From Vibrio mediterranei (GTDB taxonomy: Bacteria > Pseudomonadota > Gammaproteobacteria > Enterobacterales > Vibrionaceae): 64,000 nt of DNA. The stretch covers positions 85,360-149,359 of the forward strand of contig NZ_FLLQ01000010.1 in assembly GCF_900088415.1 (NCBI RefSeq), written 5' to 3'. Below, piece by piece: positions 24,751-33,820 of the stretch. The position numbers and the translations under genes are program-made. The notes under the pieces were generated by a model. The model saw only the letters and a list, made by a program, of their open reading frames with translations, searched no databases and was not told where the DNA came from. Each line of letters starts with the position of its first letter. Position 1 is the first letter of the stretch.

Positions 24751-25593
24751 TTGAAACAACGAATTATTACCGCCCTAATACTAGCTCCGCTGGTGGTTTG
24801 GGGTATTTTTTCACTGCCATTAACGTGGTTTATAGGTTTTGTTGCGGCAGTCACGCTTGTTGGCGCATGGGAATGGACTCAATTTACTCTTACCCGTTCT
24901 CGGCTACTCGCTTTAATTCCTTCTGGCCTTGCAGTTGGACTCTCTTTATTTATTGTCCCGTCTGACATTGTCTCTTTGAACCAGGTAGATTCATTACACC
25001 TTTTATTGCTAGGTATTGGTTTTGGCTGGTGGCTTATCGCCAGTGGTTTAGCGATGTCCTATCCTAAGTCTGCTGGACTATGGGAGCACTCTAATGTACT
25101 CCGACATCTATTTGGTCTGCTAACCTTGCTGCCATTTTTGTGGAGCATTGTTATCCTGAGAGGACAGCATTACTACCTAGACCCTTATTACGGCTCAAAA
25201 CTGGTTCTGTTTGTCTGTTTGATCGTTTGGGCTGCCGATAGCGGCGCTTACTTTGCTGGAAAAAGTTTAGGTAAACGTAAGATGGCGCCTCATGTAAGCC
25301 CTAATAAGACGATTGAAGGTTTGATTGGCGGCATTGCTGCAGCTTTGGTTGTCGCATGGGGAAGCTCATTACTCTTTGATATTCAGTTTACGAGCTATGT
25401 CAGTATGACTATCATTACTCTTGCCACAGTTGTTATTTCAGTGCTTGGCGACTTAGTGGAAAGTATGTTTAAACGAGTGTCGAAGATAAAAGACAGTAGT
25501 AACATTATTCCGGGTCATGGTGGTGTCCTCGATCGTGTGGACAGTCTAACCGCAGCGTTTCCTGTATTTGCTCTTCTTTATCTCATTTTCTAA
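24751..25593 (+). CDS. cdsA: Phosphatidate cytidylyltransferase (CDP-diglyceride synthase)
   Basis: CdsA makes CDP-diacylglycerol, precursor of all membrane phospholipids. The 280-aa inner-membrane protein has about eight hydrophobic segments and the C-terminal CDS signature from about residue 230 (F-K-R-V-S-K-I-K-D then I-I-P-G-H-G-G-V-L-D-R-V-D-S). The start is TTG with AAGGA upstream; no in-frame ATG fits before the first helix. It is tightly linked to uppS. Confidence 0.96.
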   Translation: MKQRIITALILAPLVVWGIFSLPLTWFIGFVAAVTLVGAWEWTQFTLTRSRLLALIPSGLAVGLSLFIVPSDIVSLNQVDSLHLLLLGIGFGWWLIASGLAMSYPKSAGLWEHSNVLRHLFGLLTLLPFLWSIVILRGQHYYLDPYYGSKLVLFVCLIVWAADSGAYFAGKSLGKRKMAPHVSPNKTIEGLIGGIAAALVVAWGSSLLFDIQFTSYVSMTIITLATVVISVLGDLVESMFKRVSKIKDSSNIIPGHGGVLDRVDSLTAAFPVFALLYLIF

Positions 25594-25652
25594 TCTTCCC
25601 AACCAGAGAATAAGTTCTTATTCTCTGGTTGCTTATAAGCGGTTGTAATAGC

Positions 25653-26852
25653 ATGCAAAATCTAACCATTCTAGGCGCTACTGGTTCTATTGGAGCAAGC
25701 ACTCTAAAAGTCGTTTCAGAAAACCCTTCATCTTTCGCCATCTATGCTCTTGTTGGTGGTAAAAACGTAGCCAAGATGGCTGAGCTTTGCTCCATTTGGA
25801 AACCCAAGTTTGCGGTCTTAAATGAGGAGGCAGATGCATCAGAGCTAAAGCGACTGCTTCCTCGTGATACGATAACCGAAGTACTGTTTGGTCAACAAGC
25901 GATGTGCATGGTATCGGAATCCAGTGATGTCGATGTTGTAATGGCTGCTATCGTCGGTGCAGCGGGCTTGTTACCTACGCTTGCCGCTGTGAAAGCGGGC
26001 AAACGCGTCCTGTTAGCTAATAAAGAAGCGCTGGTCATGTCTGGTAAGCTATTTATGGACGCCGTGTATGAATCTGGCGCTCAGTTGCTGCCTGTTGATA
26101 GTGAACATAACGCCATATTCCAATGTTTACCTGCAAATATTCAAACCAATCTTGGGAACTGCCAGTTAGCTGAAGCGGGTATCAATCATATCCTTTTAAC
26201 CGGTTCGGGTGGTCCTTTTAGATATACAGACGTTTCAACGCTTTCTTCAGTAACACCTGCGCAGGCAATCGCTCATCCAAATTGGTCAATGGGGCCAAAA
26301 ATTTCTGTTGATTCAGCAACAATGATGAATAAGGGTTTGGAATTTATTGAGGCTCGCTGGCTATTCAATACCAATCGAGAGCAGCTAAAAGTAGTCATTC
26401 ATCCTCAGTCGGTGATTCACTCTATGGTGCAATACAATGATGGTTCGGTCATAGCACAGATGGGACAGCCAGATATGGCAACGCCGATTGCTTATTCGAT
26501 GTCTTATCCCGAGCGAATCCCTTCCGGAGTAGCTCCTCTTGATTTTACGACAATCGGTGAACTGAGTTTTATGGCTCCAGACTATGCCAAGTATCCTTGC
26601 TTAGCGTTAGCAATGGATGCCTGTTTTGAAGGACAACATGCAACGACGGCTATCAATGCCGCGAATGAAATTGCGGTTGAAGCCTTCTTGTCGGAAAAAA
26701 TCCGTTTTACTGATATTAGCGTGGTAAATGAGCGCGTTATGTCGAAAGTCTGTTCAGCAAATGAATTTATACAATTAGATAACTTGGAAACTATTCTTGA
26801 GCTAGATAGAATGGCTCGAAACTATGCACGAGAAATCGTGCGTTCGATTTAG
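25653..26852 (+). CDS. ispC: 1-deoxy-D-xylulose 5-phosphate reductoisomerase
   Basis: IspC (Dxr) makes 2-C-methyl-D-erythritol 4-phosphate, the committed step of the MEP isoprenoid pathway, which feeds UppS in the same operon. The 399-aa protein begins with the NADPH-binding I-L-G-A-T-G-S-I-G (about 5-13) and has the L-L-P-V-D-S-E-H metal-site motif (about 147-154). I chose the ATG at 25653; a TTG 8 codons upstream gives a longer frame not supported by homology. Confidence 0.97.
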   Translation: MQNLTILGATGSIGASTLKVVSENPSSFAIYALVGGKNVAKMAELCSIWKPKFAVLNEEADASELKRLLPRDTITEVLFGQQAMCMVSESSDVDVVMAAIVGAAGLLPTLAAVKAGKRVLLANKEALVMSGKLFMDAVYESGAQLLPVDSEHNAIFQCLPANIQTNLGNCQLAEAGINHILLTGSGGPFRYTDVSTLSSVTPAQAIAHPNWSMGPKISVDSATMMNKGLEFIEARWLFNTNREQLKVVIHPQSVIHSMVQYNDGSVIAQMGQPDMATPIAYSMSYPERIPSGVAPLDFTTIGELSFMAPDYAKYPCLALAMDACFEGQHATTAINAANEIAVEAFLSEKIRFTDISVVNERVMSKVCSANEFIQLDNLETILELDRMARNYAREIVRSI

Positions 26853-26868
26853 TGAGAGAACTTTTGAT

Positions 26869-28227
26869 ATGACGGACATCCTTTGGAACTTCGCGTCCTT
26901 TATTGTTGCGCTAGGGATTCTAGTCGCCGTACATGAATACGGTCATTTTTGGGTAGCGCGAAAGTGTGGTGTGTATGTCGAAAAGTTCTCGATTGGTTTC
27001 GGTAAATCGATTTGGTCGAAAATCGGTAAAGATGGAACTGAATATAGTATCTCTGTCATTCCTTTAGGCGGCTATGTCAAGATGCTCGATAGTCGAGTCG
27101 ATGAAGTCTCTGAAGCCGATCACAAGTATGCCTTTGATAAAAAGCCTCTCTGGAAAAGAACCGCTATTGTAGGTGCAGGGCCAGCTTTTAACTTCTTTTT
27201 TGCGGTATTTGCTTACTGGCTGGTGTTTTTGATTGGTGTGCCTGCGGTTAAGCCTGTTATTGGCGAAGTTACCCCACACTCGATTGCTGCCCAAGCTGGA
27301 CTGACTTCCGGGATGGAGTTCAAATCCATTGATGGTACGCCAACGTTGGACTGGGAATCGGTTAATTTGGGGCTAGTGTCGCATATTGGCGATAATCAAA
27401 TGACGGTCACAGTTTCATCAGATAGCCAAATAGGAACGGACAAAAAATTAACAATTGATTTGTCGGGCTGGAACTTTAATCCAGAAACAGAGTCTGCTAT
27501 GGGGACGCTTGGTTTTAAACCGTATACCCCAGAGATTAAAACAACGCTGACAAATGTAAGTGAAGACGGAGCCGGTTCGGCGGCTGGCCTTCAGGTTGGT
27601 GATACTATTATCTCGGCGGGAGAGCAAGACATCTCTCAATGGCAACAAGTTGTGGATGTGATTCAAGCGAACCCAAATAGTCCAGTGACTATACAAGTGC
27701 TGAGAGATGGTGAGCGATTAACAACAACATTGACTCCTGGGGCACGTGAGCTAAGAGATGGCACGGTTATTGGCTTTGCGGGTATCGCTCCAGAGATTGG
27801 CGAGTGGCCTGCGAGTTATCGCTTTGACCTTCAATACGGGCCGGTTGAAGCGGTAGGTAAAGCTATCGCGAAAACGGGACAAATTATCGAGCTTACGATT
27901 TCTATGCTGAAAAAGCTGATCGTAGGTGATGTTGGCCTAAACAACCTAAGCGGACCTATTTCGATTGCGAAAGGGGCAGGTACAACCGCAGATTATGGAC
28001 TGGTCTATTTCTTAGGCTTCTTGGCGCTGATTAGTGTCAACTTGGGTATTATCAACTTAGTACCATTGCCAATGCTTGATGGAGGACATTTGTTGTTCTT
28101 TGCAATAGAAGCAGTAATTAGAAGACCTGTACCAGAAAAAGTACAAGAAATGGGGTATCGAGTGGGAGGGGCTATTATCTTCTCATTGATGCTGATAGCA
28201 ATTTTTAATGATTTTACACGCCTTTGA
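26869..28227 (+). CDS. rseP: RIP metalloprotease RseP
   Basis: RseP is the site-2 intramembrane zinc protease that cleaves the anti-sigma factor RseA after DegS, releasing sigma-E. The 452-aa protein has the H22-E-Y-G-H26 zinc motif in the first membrane helix, two tandem periplasmic PDZ domains (about 125-310) and the C-terminal N-L-V-P-L-P-M-L-D-G-G-H motif with the third ligand. The ATG at 26869 begins at the first helix, 17 bp after ispC; the longer frame overlapping ispC is discarded. Confidence 0.97.
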   Translation: MTDILWNFASFIVALGILVAVHEYGHFWVARKCGVYVEKFSIGFGKSIWSKIGKDGTEYSISVIPLGGYVKMLDSRVDEVSEADHKYAFDKKPLWKRTAIVGAGPAFNFFFAVFAYWLVFLIGVPAVKPVIGEVTPHSIAAQAGLTSGMEFKSIDGTPTLDWESVNLGLVSHIGDNQMTVTVSSDSQIGTDKKLTIDLSGWNFNPETESAMGTLGFKPYTPEIKTTLTNVSEDGAGSAAGLQVGDTIISAGEQDISQWQQVVDVIQANPNSPVTIQVLRDGERLTTTLTPGARELRDGTVIGFAGIAPEIGEWPASYRFDLQYGPVEAVGKAIAKTGQIIELTISMLKKLIVGDVGLNNLSGPISIAKGAGTTADYGLVYFLGFLALISVNLGIINLVPLPMLDGGHLLFFAIEAVIRRPVPEKVQEMGYRVGGAIIFSLMLIAIFNDFTRL

Positions 28228-28274
28228 TATCAGAATTTAGGCAGCGGTATTAGCAAGGATTAATTAGAGCAGGT

Positions 28275-30713
28275 ATGGCGATTAAGCATATTCTATTCGC
28301 ATCTCTACTAGCGACCAGTGTGTCGGCGAATGGGGCTGAGGATTTTGTTGTACAGGACATTCGAATCGAAGGTTTGCAAAGGGTAGCACTAGGTGCCGCT
28401 CTTTTGAAAATGCCTGTACGTATTGGTGATTCGGTAGACAGTAAAGATATCTCAGAGATCATTAATGCCCTCTATCAATCGGGTAACTTTGAGGATATTA
28501 AGGTACTTCGTGACAAAGACGCACTGGTGATACGTGTCAAAGAGCGCCCAACTATAGCGAGCATCTCTTTCTCAGGTAACAGCGCGATAAAGGAAGAGCA
28601 ACTACAGCAAAACCTTGATGCGTCAGGTGTTATTGTCGGTGAAGCACTAGACCGCACAACGTTAAGTAATATCGAAAAAGGTCTAGAAGATTTCTATTAC
28701 AGTGTCGGTAAATATAACGCGAAGGTTCAAGCGGTGGTTACACCGTTGCCACGTAATCGTGCTGACTTGAAGTTTGTATTCTCTGAAGGTGTTTCGGCAA
28801 AGATCAAACAGATTAACTTCATTGGTAATACTGTCTTTAGCGATCAGGAATTACTATCACGTTTTAACCTGAATGTAGATGTAGCATGGTGGAATTTCCT
28901 TGCGGATGATAAATACCAAAAGCAAGTTCTCGCAGGCGATATTGAAGCCCTCAAGTCGTTCTACCTCGATCGAGGCTACTTAAAGTTTAAAGTCGATACG
29001 ACTCAAGTATCGATTTCTCCTGACAAGAAAGGCGTTTACATCACACTAGGTATTGATGAGGGCGAACCTTATCAAGTAAAAGATGTGAAGTTCCGTGGTC
29101 AGCTAATTGGTAAACAAGCTGAGTTCGAAAGTATGGTTCCATTTAAGGATGGTGATACTTATAACGGCTCTAGTGTTACTGCATTAGAAGAGAACATTAA
29201 GCGCGTCTTGGGTGAAGCTGGCTATGCTTACCCGCAAGTACGCACCATTCCAGAGTTTGATGATGAGAATAACCAAGTTTCTTTGGTCATTAATGTTGAA
29301 GCTGGAAACCGTATTTATGTTCGCGATATTCGATTCACAGGTAACAACTCCACCAAAGATGAAGTGTTACGTCGTGAAATGCGTCAGATGGAATCGAGCT
29401 GGTTGAACTCGAAGTCTATTGAAACCGGTAAAAACCGTCTGAACCGATTAGGTTTCTTTGAAACGGTTGATGTTCAAACAGTACGTGTTCCTGGCACTGA
29501 TGATCAAGTAGACTTGGTATACGATGTCAAAGAGGCAAACTCAGGAAGCATTAACTTTGGTGTCGGTTATGGTACTGAATCAGGTATTAGCTTCCAGGTT
29601 GGTCTTCAGCAAGATAACTTTGCAGGTTCTGGGGACCGAGTTGGTATCAGTGCGATGACCAACAAGTATCAGAAAAACGTAACGTTGGATTATCGCGACC
29701 CATACTGGAACCTAGATGGTGTCAGCCTTGGTGGTCAGATTTTCTACAATGAGTTTGAAGCATCGAAAGCTGGTATCGTTGATTATACCGATCAAAGTTA
29801 TGGTGGTACGTTGACTTGGGGTTTCCCGGTCGATGAACTTAACTACCTAGAGTTTGGTGGTGGTTATACACATAGCCGATTAGGTAATATCAAAGAGTAC
29901 GTTCAAATTGAGAAGTTCCTGCAAGCTCAAGAGAAGAACCGTGATTCAGAAGGTAACTTGATTACGGATGATTTCCACTTAACGGCAGCATGGACTCGAA
30001 ATAATTTAAACCGTGGACGTTTCCCGACCGCAGGTAACCATCAAAAACTCTATGGTAAAGTGACGGTTCCTGGATCGGATGTTCAATACTTCAAGACTCA
30101 ATATGACATAAGACAGTATTTTCCTATTACTGAAAGTCACAATTTTACGTTATTGTTGAAAGGTCGCTTAGGTTACGGTAACGGTTATGGTCAAACCAAT
30201 GGTAATGATAACTTGCTGCCGTTTTACGAGAACTTCTATGTGGGTGGTTTCTCCACACTTCGAGGTTTCCGTCAGAACTCGGTAGGCCCTAAAGCAGTCT
30301 ATAACGATCCAAATGGTGGTGGTTGCGGTAATGTAGGTGGGAATAACCCGTGTTACTCCGCGACTGACCAGTCAGTGGGTGGTAACGCAGTAGCGCTTGC
30401 TAGTGTTGAGTTGATTGTCCCGACGCCATTTGCCTCGGATGAGTTCCGCAATCAAATTCGTACTAGCTTGTTTATGGATGCAGCAAGCCTTTGGGACACA
30501 GAGTTTACTTATGTTTCACCAGACCCTAACATGCCTGGAAGCCAGTATTATTACGATTACTCGGATCCGTCGAATTACCGAGCGTCGGTAGGTGTAGCAG
30601 TACAGTGGATGTCTCCAATGGGACCTCTGGTATTCTCACTCGCAACGCCAGTTAAGAAGTTTGAAGGCGATAAAACCGAAGCCTTTACCTTCACAATTGG
30701 TAATACTTTCTAA
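28275..30713 (+). CDS. bamA: Outer membrane protein assembly factor BamA
   Basis: BamA is the essential core of the machine that folds beta-barrel proteins into the outer membrane. The 812-aa precursor has a signal peptide (about 1-20), five POTRA domains (about 23-425) and a 16-strand barrel ending in F-T-I-G-N-T-F, with the C-terminal Phe typical of outer membrane proteins. The barrel carries the conserved L-R-G-F loop-6 motif near residue 660, followed by a Gly/Asn-rich extracellular stretch with a Cys pair. It lies between rseP and its periplasmic partner skp. Confidence 0.98.
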   Translation: MAIKHILFASLLATSVSANGAEDFVVQDIRIEGLQRVALGAALLKMPVRIGDSVDSKDISEIINALYQSGNFEDIKVLRDKDALVIRVKERPTIASISFSGNSAIKEEQLQQNLDASGVIVGEALDRTTLSNIEKGLEDFYYSVGKYNAKVQAVVTPLPRNRADLKFVFSEGVSAKIKQINFIGNTVFSDQELLSRFNLNVDVAWWNFLADDKYQKQVLAGDIEALKSFYLDRGYLKFKVDTTQVSISPDKKGVYITLGIDEGEPYQVKDVKFRGQLIGKQAEFESMVPFKDGDTYNGSSVTALEENIKRVLGEAGYAYPQVRTIPEFDDENNQVSLVINVEAGNRIYVRDIRFTGNNSTKDEVLRREMRQMESSWLNSKSIETGKNRLNRLGFFETVDVQTVRVPGTDDQVDLVYDVKEANSGSINFGVGYGTESGISFQVGLQQDNFAGSGDRVGISAMTNKYQKNVTLDYRDPYWNLDGVSLGGQIFYNEFEASKAGIVDYTDQSYGGTLTWGFPVDELNYLEFGGGYTHSRLGNIKEYVQIEKFLQAQEKNRDSEGNLITDDFHLTAAWTRNNLNRGRFPTAGNHQKLYGKVTVPGSDVQYFKTQYDIRQYFPITESHNFTLLLKGRLGYGNGYGQTNGNDNLLPFYENFYVGGFSTLRGFRQNSVGPKAVYNDPNGGGCGNVGGNNPCYSATDQSVGGNAVALASVELIVPTPFASDEFRNQIRTSLFMDAASLWDTEFTYVSPDPNMPGSQYYYDYSDPSNYRASVGVAVQWMSPMGPLVFSLATPVKKFEGDKTEAFTFTIGNTF

Positions 30714-30763
30714 CTATATATTTTGTAACGAAAATAGTTTCTATACGAACAGAGGAATCGACC

Positions 30764-31273
30764 TTGAAAAAATTAATGAAAGCGGCTGGACTTGGCCTAG
30801 TTATCCTTACGTCTTCACTGTTTGCAAACGCAGCAGAAGCGGCGCAGAAAATTGGCTATGTGAATACGCTTCAAGTTTTCCAAGCACTTCCACAGCGTGA
30901 AGCAACACTGCAAAAATTACAGAATGAGTTCAAAGACAAAGCTGCCGAGCTTCAAGCGATTCAAGCGGATGCAGCTAAGAAGATGGAAAAACTTCAACGT
31001 GATGGTGAGCTACTAGGTAAAGATGAAATCGAGAAACTACGTATCGAGATTGGTCAGCTAGATAGCAAATATAAGATCAAAGGCCAAGCTCTAGAAAAAG
31101 AGAGCCAGCGTCGTGAAGCGGAAGAAAAGCAGAAGCTGTTTAAGACCATCCAAGAAGCAGTTGAAAAAGTAGCGAAAAAAGAAGGCTACGACATGATCAT
31201 CGATATTCAGGCGGTTGGTTATGCAAAAGAAGAGTTCAACATCTCGAAGAAAGTTATCGACTCACTTAAGTAA
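30764..31273 (+). CDS. skp: Periplasmic chaperone Skp (OmpH)
   Basis: Skp is a trimeric jellyfish-shaped chaperone that keeps unfolded outer membrane proteins soluble on the way to BamA. The 169-aa precursor has a signal peptide cleaved after about A-N-A-A-E-A (residue 26), then the I-G-Y-V-N strand and a long charged coiled-coil arm (about 45-130). The start is TTG after AGAGGA; an ATG four codons in is possible but shortens the signal peptide. Confidence 0.95.
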   Translation: MKKLMKAAGLGLVILTSSLFANAAEAAQKIGYVNTLQVFQALPQREATLQKLQNEFKDKAAELQAIQADAAKKMEKLQRDGELLGKDEIEKLRIEIGQLDSKYKIKGQALEKESQRREAEEKQKLFKTIQEAVEKVAKKEGYDMIIDIQAVGYAKEEFNISKKVIDSLK

Positions 31274-31294
31274 CAGTATTGCAGTAGGTTAGAC

Positions 31295-32326
31295 ATGACA
31301 GCATTGACGTTAGCACAATTAGCGGAGATTACTGGTGGGGAAATCCATGGTAATGAGAGCACGCTAATTAGTGCGGTAGCGCCTATGAACAGCGCAGGTG
31401 AGGGACAAATTACTTTCCTCACTAATGTAAAATACGCAAAGCATCTTGGTGAATGCCAAGCATCGGCAATCATGGTGAAAGCCAGTGAGTTAGAGCATTG
31501 CAAAACCAATGCTCTAGTGGTTGCTGATCCTTATGTGGCCTATGCTAAAGTCGCCCAAGCGTTAGATACTACTCCAGCTCCTGCTGCATCTGGTATTGCG
31601 CCAAGTGCAGTGGTCTCTTCAGAGGCCTGCTTGGGTGAGAATGTATCCGTAGGCGCCAATGCTGTGATTGAAGCCGGAGCAGAACTTGGCGACAACGTAA
31701 TTGTCGGCGCGGGTTGCTTTATTGGAAAGGGTGCTAAGCTAGGTCGCAATACTAAGCTTTGGGCTAATGTATCGATTTATCATGATGTAGTGCTTGGTGA
31801 CGATTGTTTAGTGCAGTCAAGTACTGTCATTGGTTCTGATGGTTTTGGCTACGCTAATGAAAAAGGCGAGTGGGTCAAAATTCCTCAAGTCGGTACCGTG
31901 CGAATTGGAAACCGTGTAGAAATTGGTGCTTGTACCACTATCGACCGTGGTGCGCTGGACGACACCATCATCGAAGACAATGTAATCATTGATAACCAGA
32001 TGCAAATTGCTCATAACGTGCACATCGGATATGGCACAGCAATGGCTGGTGGTACTATTGTTGCTGGTAGCACCAAAATCGGTAAATACTGCCAAATTGG
32101 CGGTGCGAGTGTTCTCAATGGACATATCGAAATTGCTGATGGTGTTATTGTCACAGGTATGGGAATGGTCATGCGTAGCTTGCCAGAAAAAGGCATCTAC
32201 TCATCAGGTATTCCACTACAGACCAACAAAGAGTGGCGCAAAACGGCTACTCGAGTCCATCGTATTGATGAGATGAACAAGCGCCTCAAAGCAGTTGAGA
32301 AACTGCTAGAGCAAACAGAAGACTAA
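31295..32326 (+). CDS. lpxD: UDP-3-O-(3-hydroxyacyl)glucosamine N-acyltransferase
   Basis: LpxD adds the second hydroxyacyl chain in lipid A synthesis. At 343 aa it has an N-terminal uridine-binding domain (about 1-100), hexapeptide repeats forming a left-handed beta helix (about 105-300, many I/V-G-x-x-x-x motifs), with catalytic His in I-A-H-N-V-H-I-G near residue 240, and a C-terminal helix. It is 21 bp after skp, in the conserved order lpxD-fabZ-lpxA-lpxB. Confidence 0.97.
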   Translation: MTALTLAQLAEITGGEIHGNESTLISAVAPMNSAGEGQITFLTNVKYAKHLGECQASAIMVKASELEHCKTNALVVADPYVAYAKVAQALDTTPAPAASGIAPSAVVSSEACLGENVSVGANAVIEAGAELGDNVIVGAGCFIGKGAKLGRNTKLWANVSIYHDVVLGDDCLVQSSTVIGSDGFGYANEKGEWVKIPQVGTVRIGNRVEIGACTTIDRGALDDTIIEDNVIIDNQMQIAHNVHIGYGTAMAGGTIVAGSTKIGKYCQIGGASVLNGHIEIADGVIVTGMGMVMRSLPEKGIYSSGIPLQTNKEWRKTATRVHRIDEMNKRLKAVEKLLEQTED

Positions 32327-32347
32327 CTTCTGTGGCTTAAAAATGAA

Positions 32348-32370
32348 GGCTCGCTTAGGCGAGTCTTTTT
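32348..32370 (+). terminator. Weak terminator-like hairpin after lpxD
   Basis: A 5-bp GC core (32350-32354 with 32359-32363), extended by two weaker pairs, is followed by TTTTT. It is inside the operon, so it is probably partial. Confidence 0.5.
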
Positions 32371-32482
32371 ATGTGTGTCAGATAACGCTAGGTTGAGCAA
32401 TGCTCCCCCGAACTGACACTAAGTGGCATTTGGGTATATAATGCCTCTAGTTAGAAAAAGAATTGATAATAGGATTTTTACT

Positions 32483-32935
32483 TTGAGCACTGATACAAAA
32501 ACAATGACAATCACTGAGATCCAGGAACTGCTTCCTCATCGCTATCCGTTTCTGTTGATCGATCGCGTTACCGATTATCAAGAAGAAAAGTATCTAACCG
32601 CTATTAAAAATGTGTCTGTGAATGAACCACAATTTACAGGGCACTTTCCGCAGTTACCTGTATTTCCTGGTGTGTTGATTTTAGAAGCTATGGCTCAAGC
32701 AACGGGTCTACTAGCATTTAAATCGTTTGGTGCGCCAAAAGGCAATGAGCTGTACTACTTTGCGAGTGTCGATAAAGCGAAGTTCCGCAAGCCAGTTGTA
32801 CCAGGTGACCAATTAATTATTGAGGTAGAATTCATCAAGGAACGTCGCGGTATCGCTGCCTTTAACGGCGTGGCAAAGGTTGATGGAGAGGTTGTTTGTT
32901 CTGCTGAGCTAAAGTGTGCTCGTCGAGAGTTTTAA
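32483..32935 (+). CDS. fabZ: 3-hydroxyacyl-ACP dehydratase FabZ
   Basis: FabZ dehydrates 3-hydroxyacyl-ACP in fatty acid elongation and competes with LpxA for hydroxymyristoyl-ACP, balancing phospholipid and lipid A. The hot-dog fold protein is 150 aa with L-P-H-R-Y-P-F-L-L-I-D-R-V near residue 16 and catalytic His in F-T-G-H-F-P with Glu in L-E-A-M-A-Q. I call a TTG start at 32483, giving the usual length. The frame extends upstream to 32423, and an ATG at 32504 is also possible. Confidence 0.95.
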   Translation: MSTDTKTMTITEIQELLPHRYPFLLIDRVTDYQEEKYLTAIKNVSVNEPQFTGHFPQLPVFPGVLILEAMAQATGLLAFKSFGAPKGNELYYFASVDKAKFRKPVVPGDQLIIEVEFIKERRGIAAFNGVAKVDGEVVCSAELKCARREF

Positions 32936-32936
32936 T

Positions 32937-33725
32937 ATGATTCATGAAACCGCTAAGATTCACCCTAGTGCCGTTATAGAAGGGAACGTCACTATTGGTG
33001 CAAATACCACAGTAGGTCCTTTTACCTATATCTCAGGTGATATCACAATTGGTGAGAACAATGAGATTATGTCGCATGTTGTTATTAAGGGTCATACGAC
33101 AATAGGTAACGACAACCGAGTATTCCCTCAAGCGATCATTGGTGAAGAGAACCAAGATAAGAAATACGGTGGTGAAGATACGCGAGTTGTGGTTGGCGAC
33201 CGAAATGTCATCCGCGAGAGCGTACAAATTCATCGTGGTACTGTTCAAGATAAGACCCAAACAGTGGTCGGTAATGACAACCTTCTTTGTGTGAATGCTC
33301 ATATTGCGCATGATGTGATTGTGGGCAACCACACACACATTGGTAACAACGCTATTCTCGGTGGTCATGTAACGGTTGGTGATCATGCTGGGGTTATGGC
33401 GTTGTCGGCGATCCACCCATTCTGCACAGTTGGTGCATACGCTTATGTTGGCGGTTGTTCGGCAGTGGTACAAGATGTGCCACCTTACGTTCTAGCGCAA
33501 GGCAATCATGCAACACCGTTTGGTCTTAACTTAGTTGGATTAAAGCGTAACGGTTTCGAGAAGCCAGAGCTGCGTGCTTTGCAAAAAGCGTACAAAGAGA
33601 TTTACCGTTCAGGCAAGACACTGGCAGAGGTAAAGCCTGTGCTTGAGGAAATGGCGCAAGAGTGGACATCAGTTCAGCGTTTTGTGGATATTTTGGAAAG
33701 CTCTGAGCGTGGCATCATCCGCTAA
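32937..33725 (+). CDS. lpxA: UDP-N-acetylglucosamine O-acyltransferase
   Basis: LpxA performs the first step of lipid A synthesis. The 262-aa protein is a left-handed beta helix of hexapeptide repeats (about 1-190) followed by a helical C-terminal domain. Catalytic His is in N-A-H-I-A-H-D near residue 122. Family start is M-I-H-E-T-A-K-I-H-P. The ATG follows the fabZ stop by one base, so the two are translationally coupled, consistent with shared substrate control. Confidence 0.97.
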   Translation: MIHETAKIHPSAVIEGNVTIGANTTVGPFTYISGDITIGENNEIMSHVVIKGHTTIGNDNRVFPQAIIGEENQDKKYGGEDTRVVVGDRNVIRESVQIHRGTVQDKTQTVVGNDNLLCVNAHIAHDVIVGNHTHIGNNAILGGHVTVGDHAGVMALSAIHPFCTVGAYAYVGGCSAVVQDVPPYVLAQGNHATPFGLNLVGLKRNGFEKPELRALQKAYKEIYRSGKTLAEVKPVLEEMAQEWTSVQRFVDILESSERGIIR

Positions 33726-33744
33726 CGTTGGTGACGCAAGTAGA

Positions 33745-33775
33745 AAAAGATCGCTAATCAGTTAGCGGTCTTTTT
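33745..33775 (+). terminator. Terminator-like hairpin between lpxA and lpxB
   Basis: A 12-bp stem (33745-33756 with 33763-33774, one G-T pair) closes a 6-base loop with an A-run before and T-run after. Downstream genes continue on the same strand, so another promoter or read-through is needed for lpxB. Confidence 0.85.
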
Positions 33776-33820
33776 CTGTTTTATGGTATTCGAGAAATTT
33801 GGCGAAAATGAGGACTGGTA

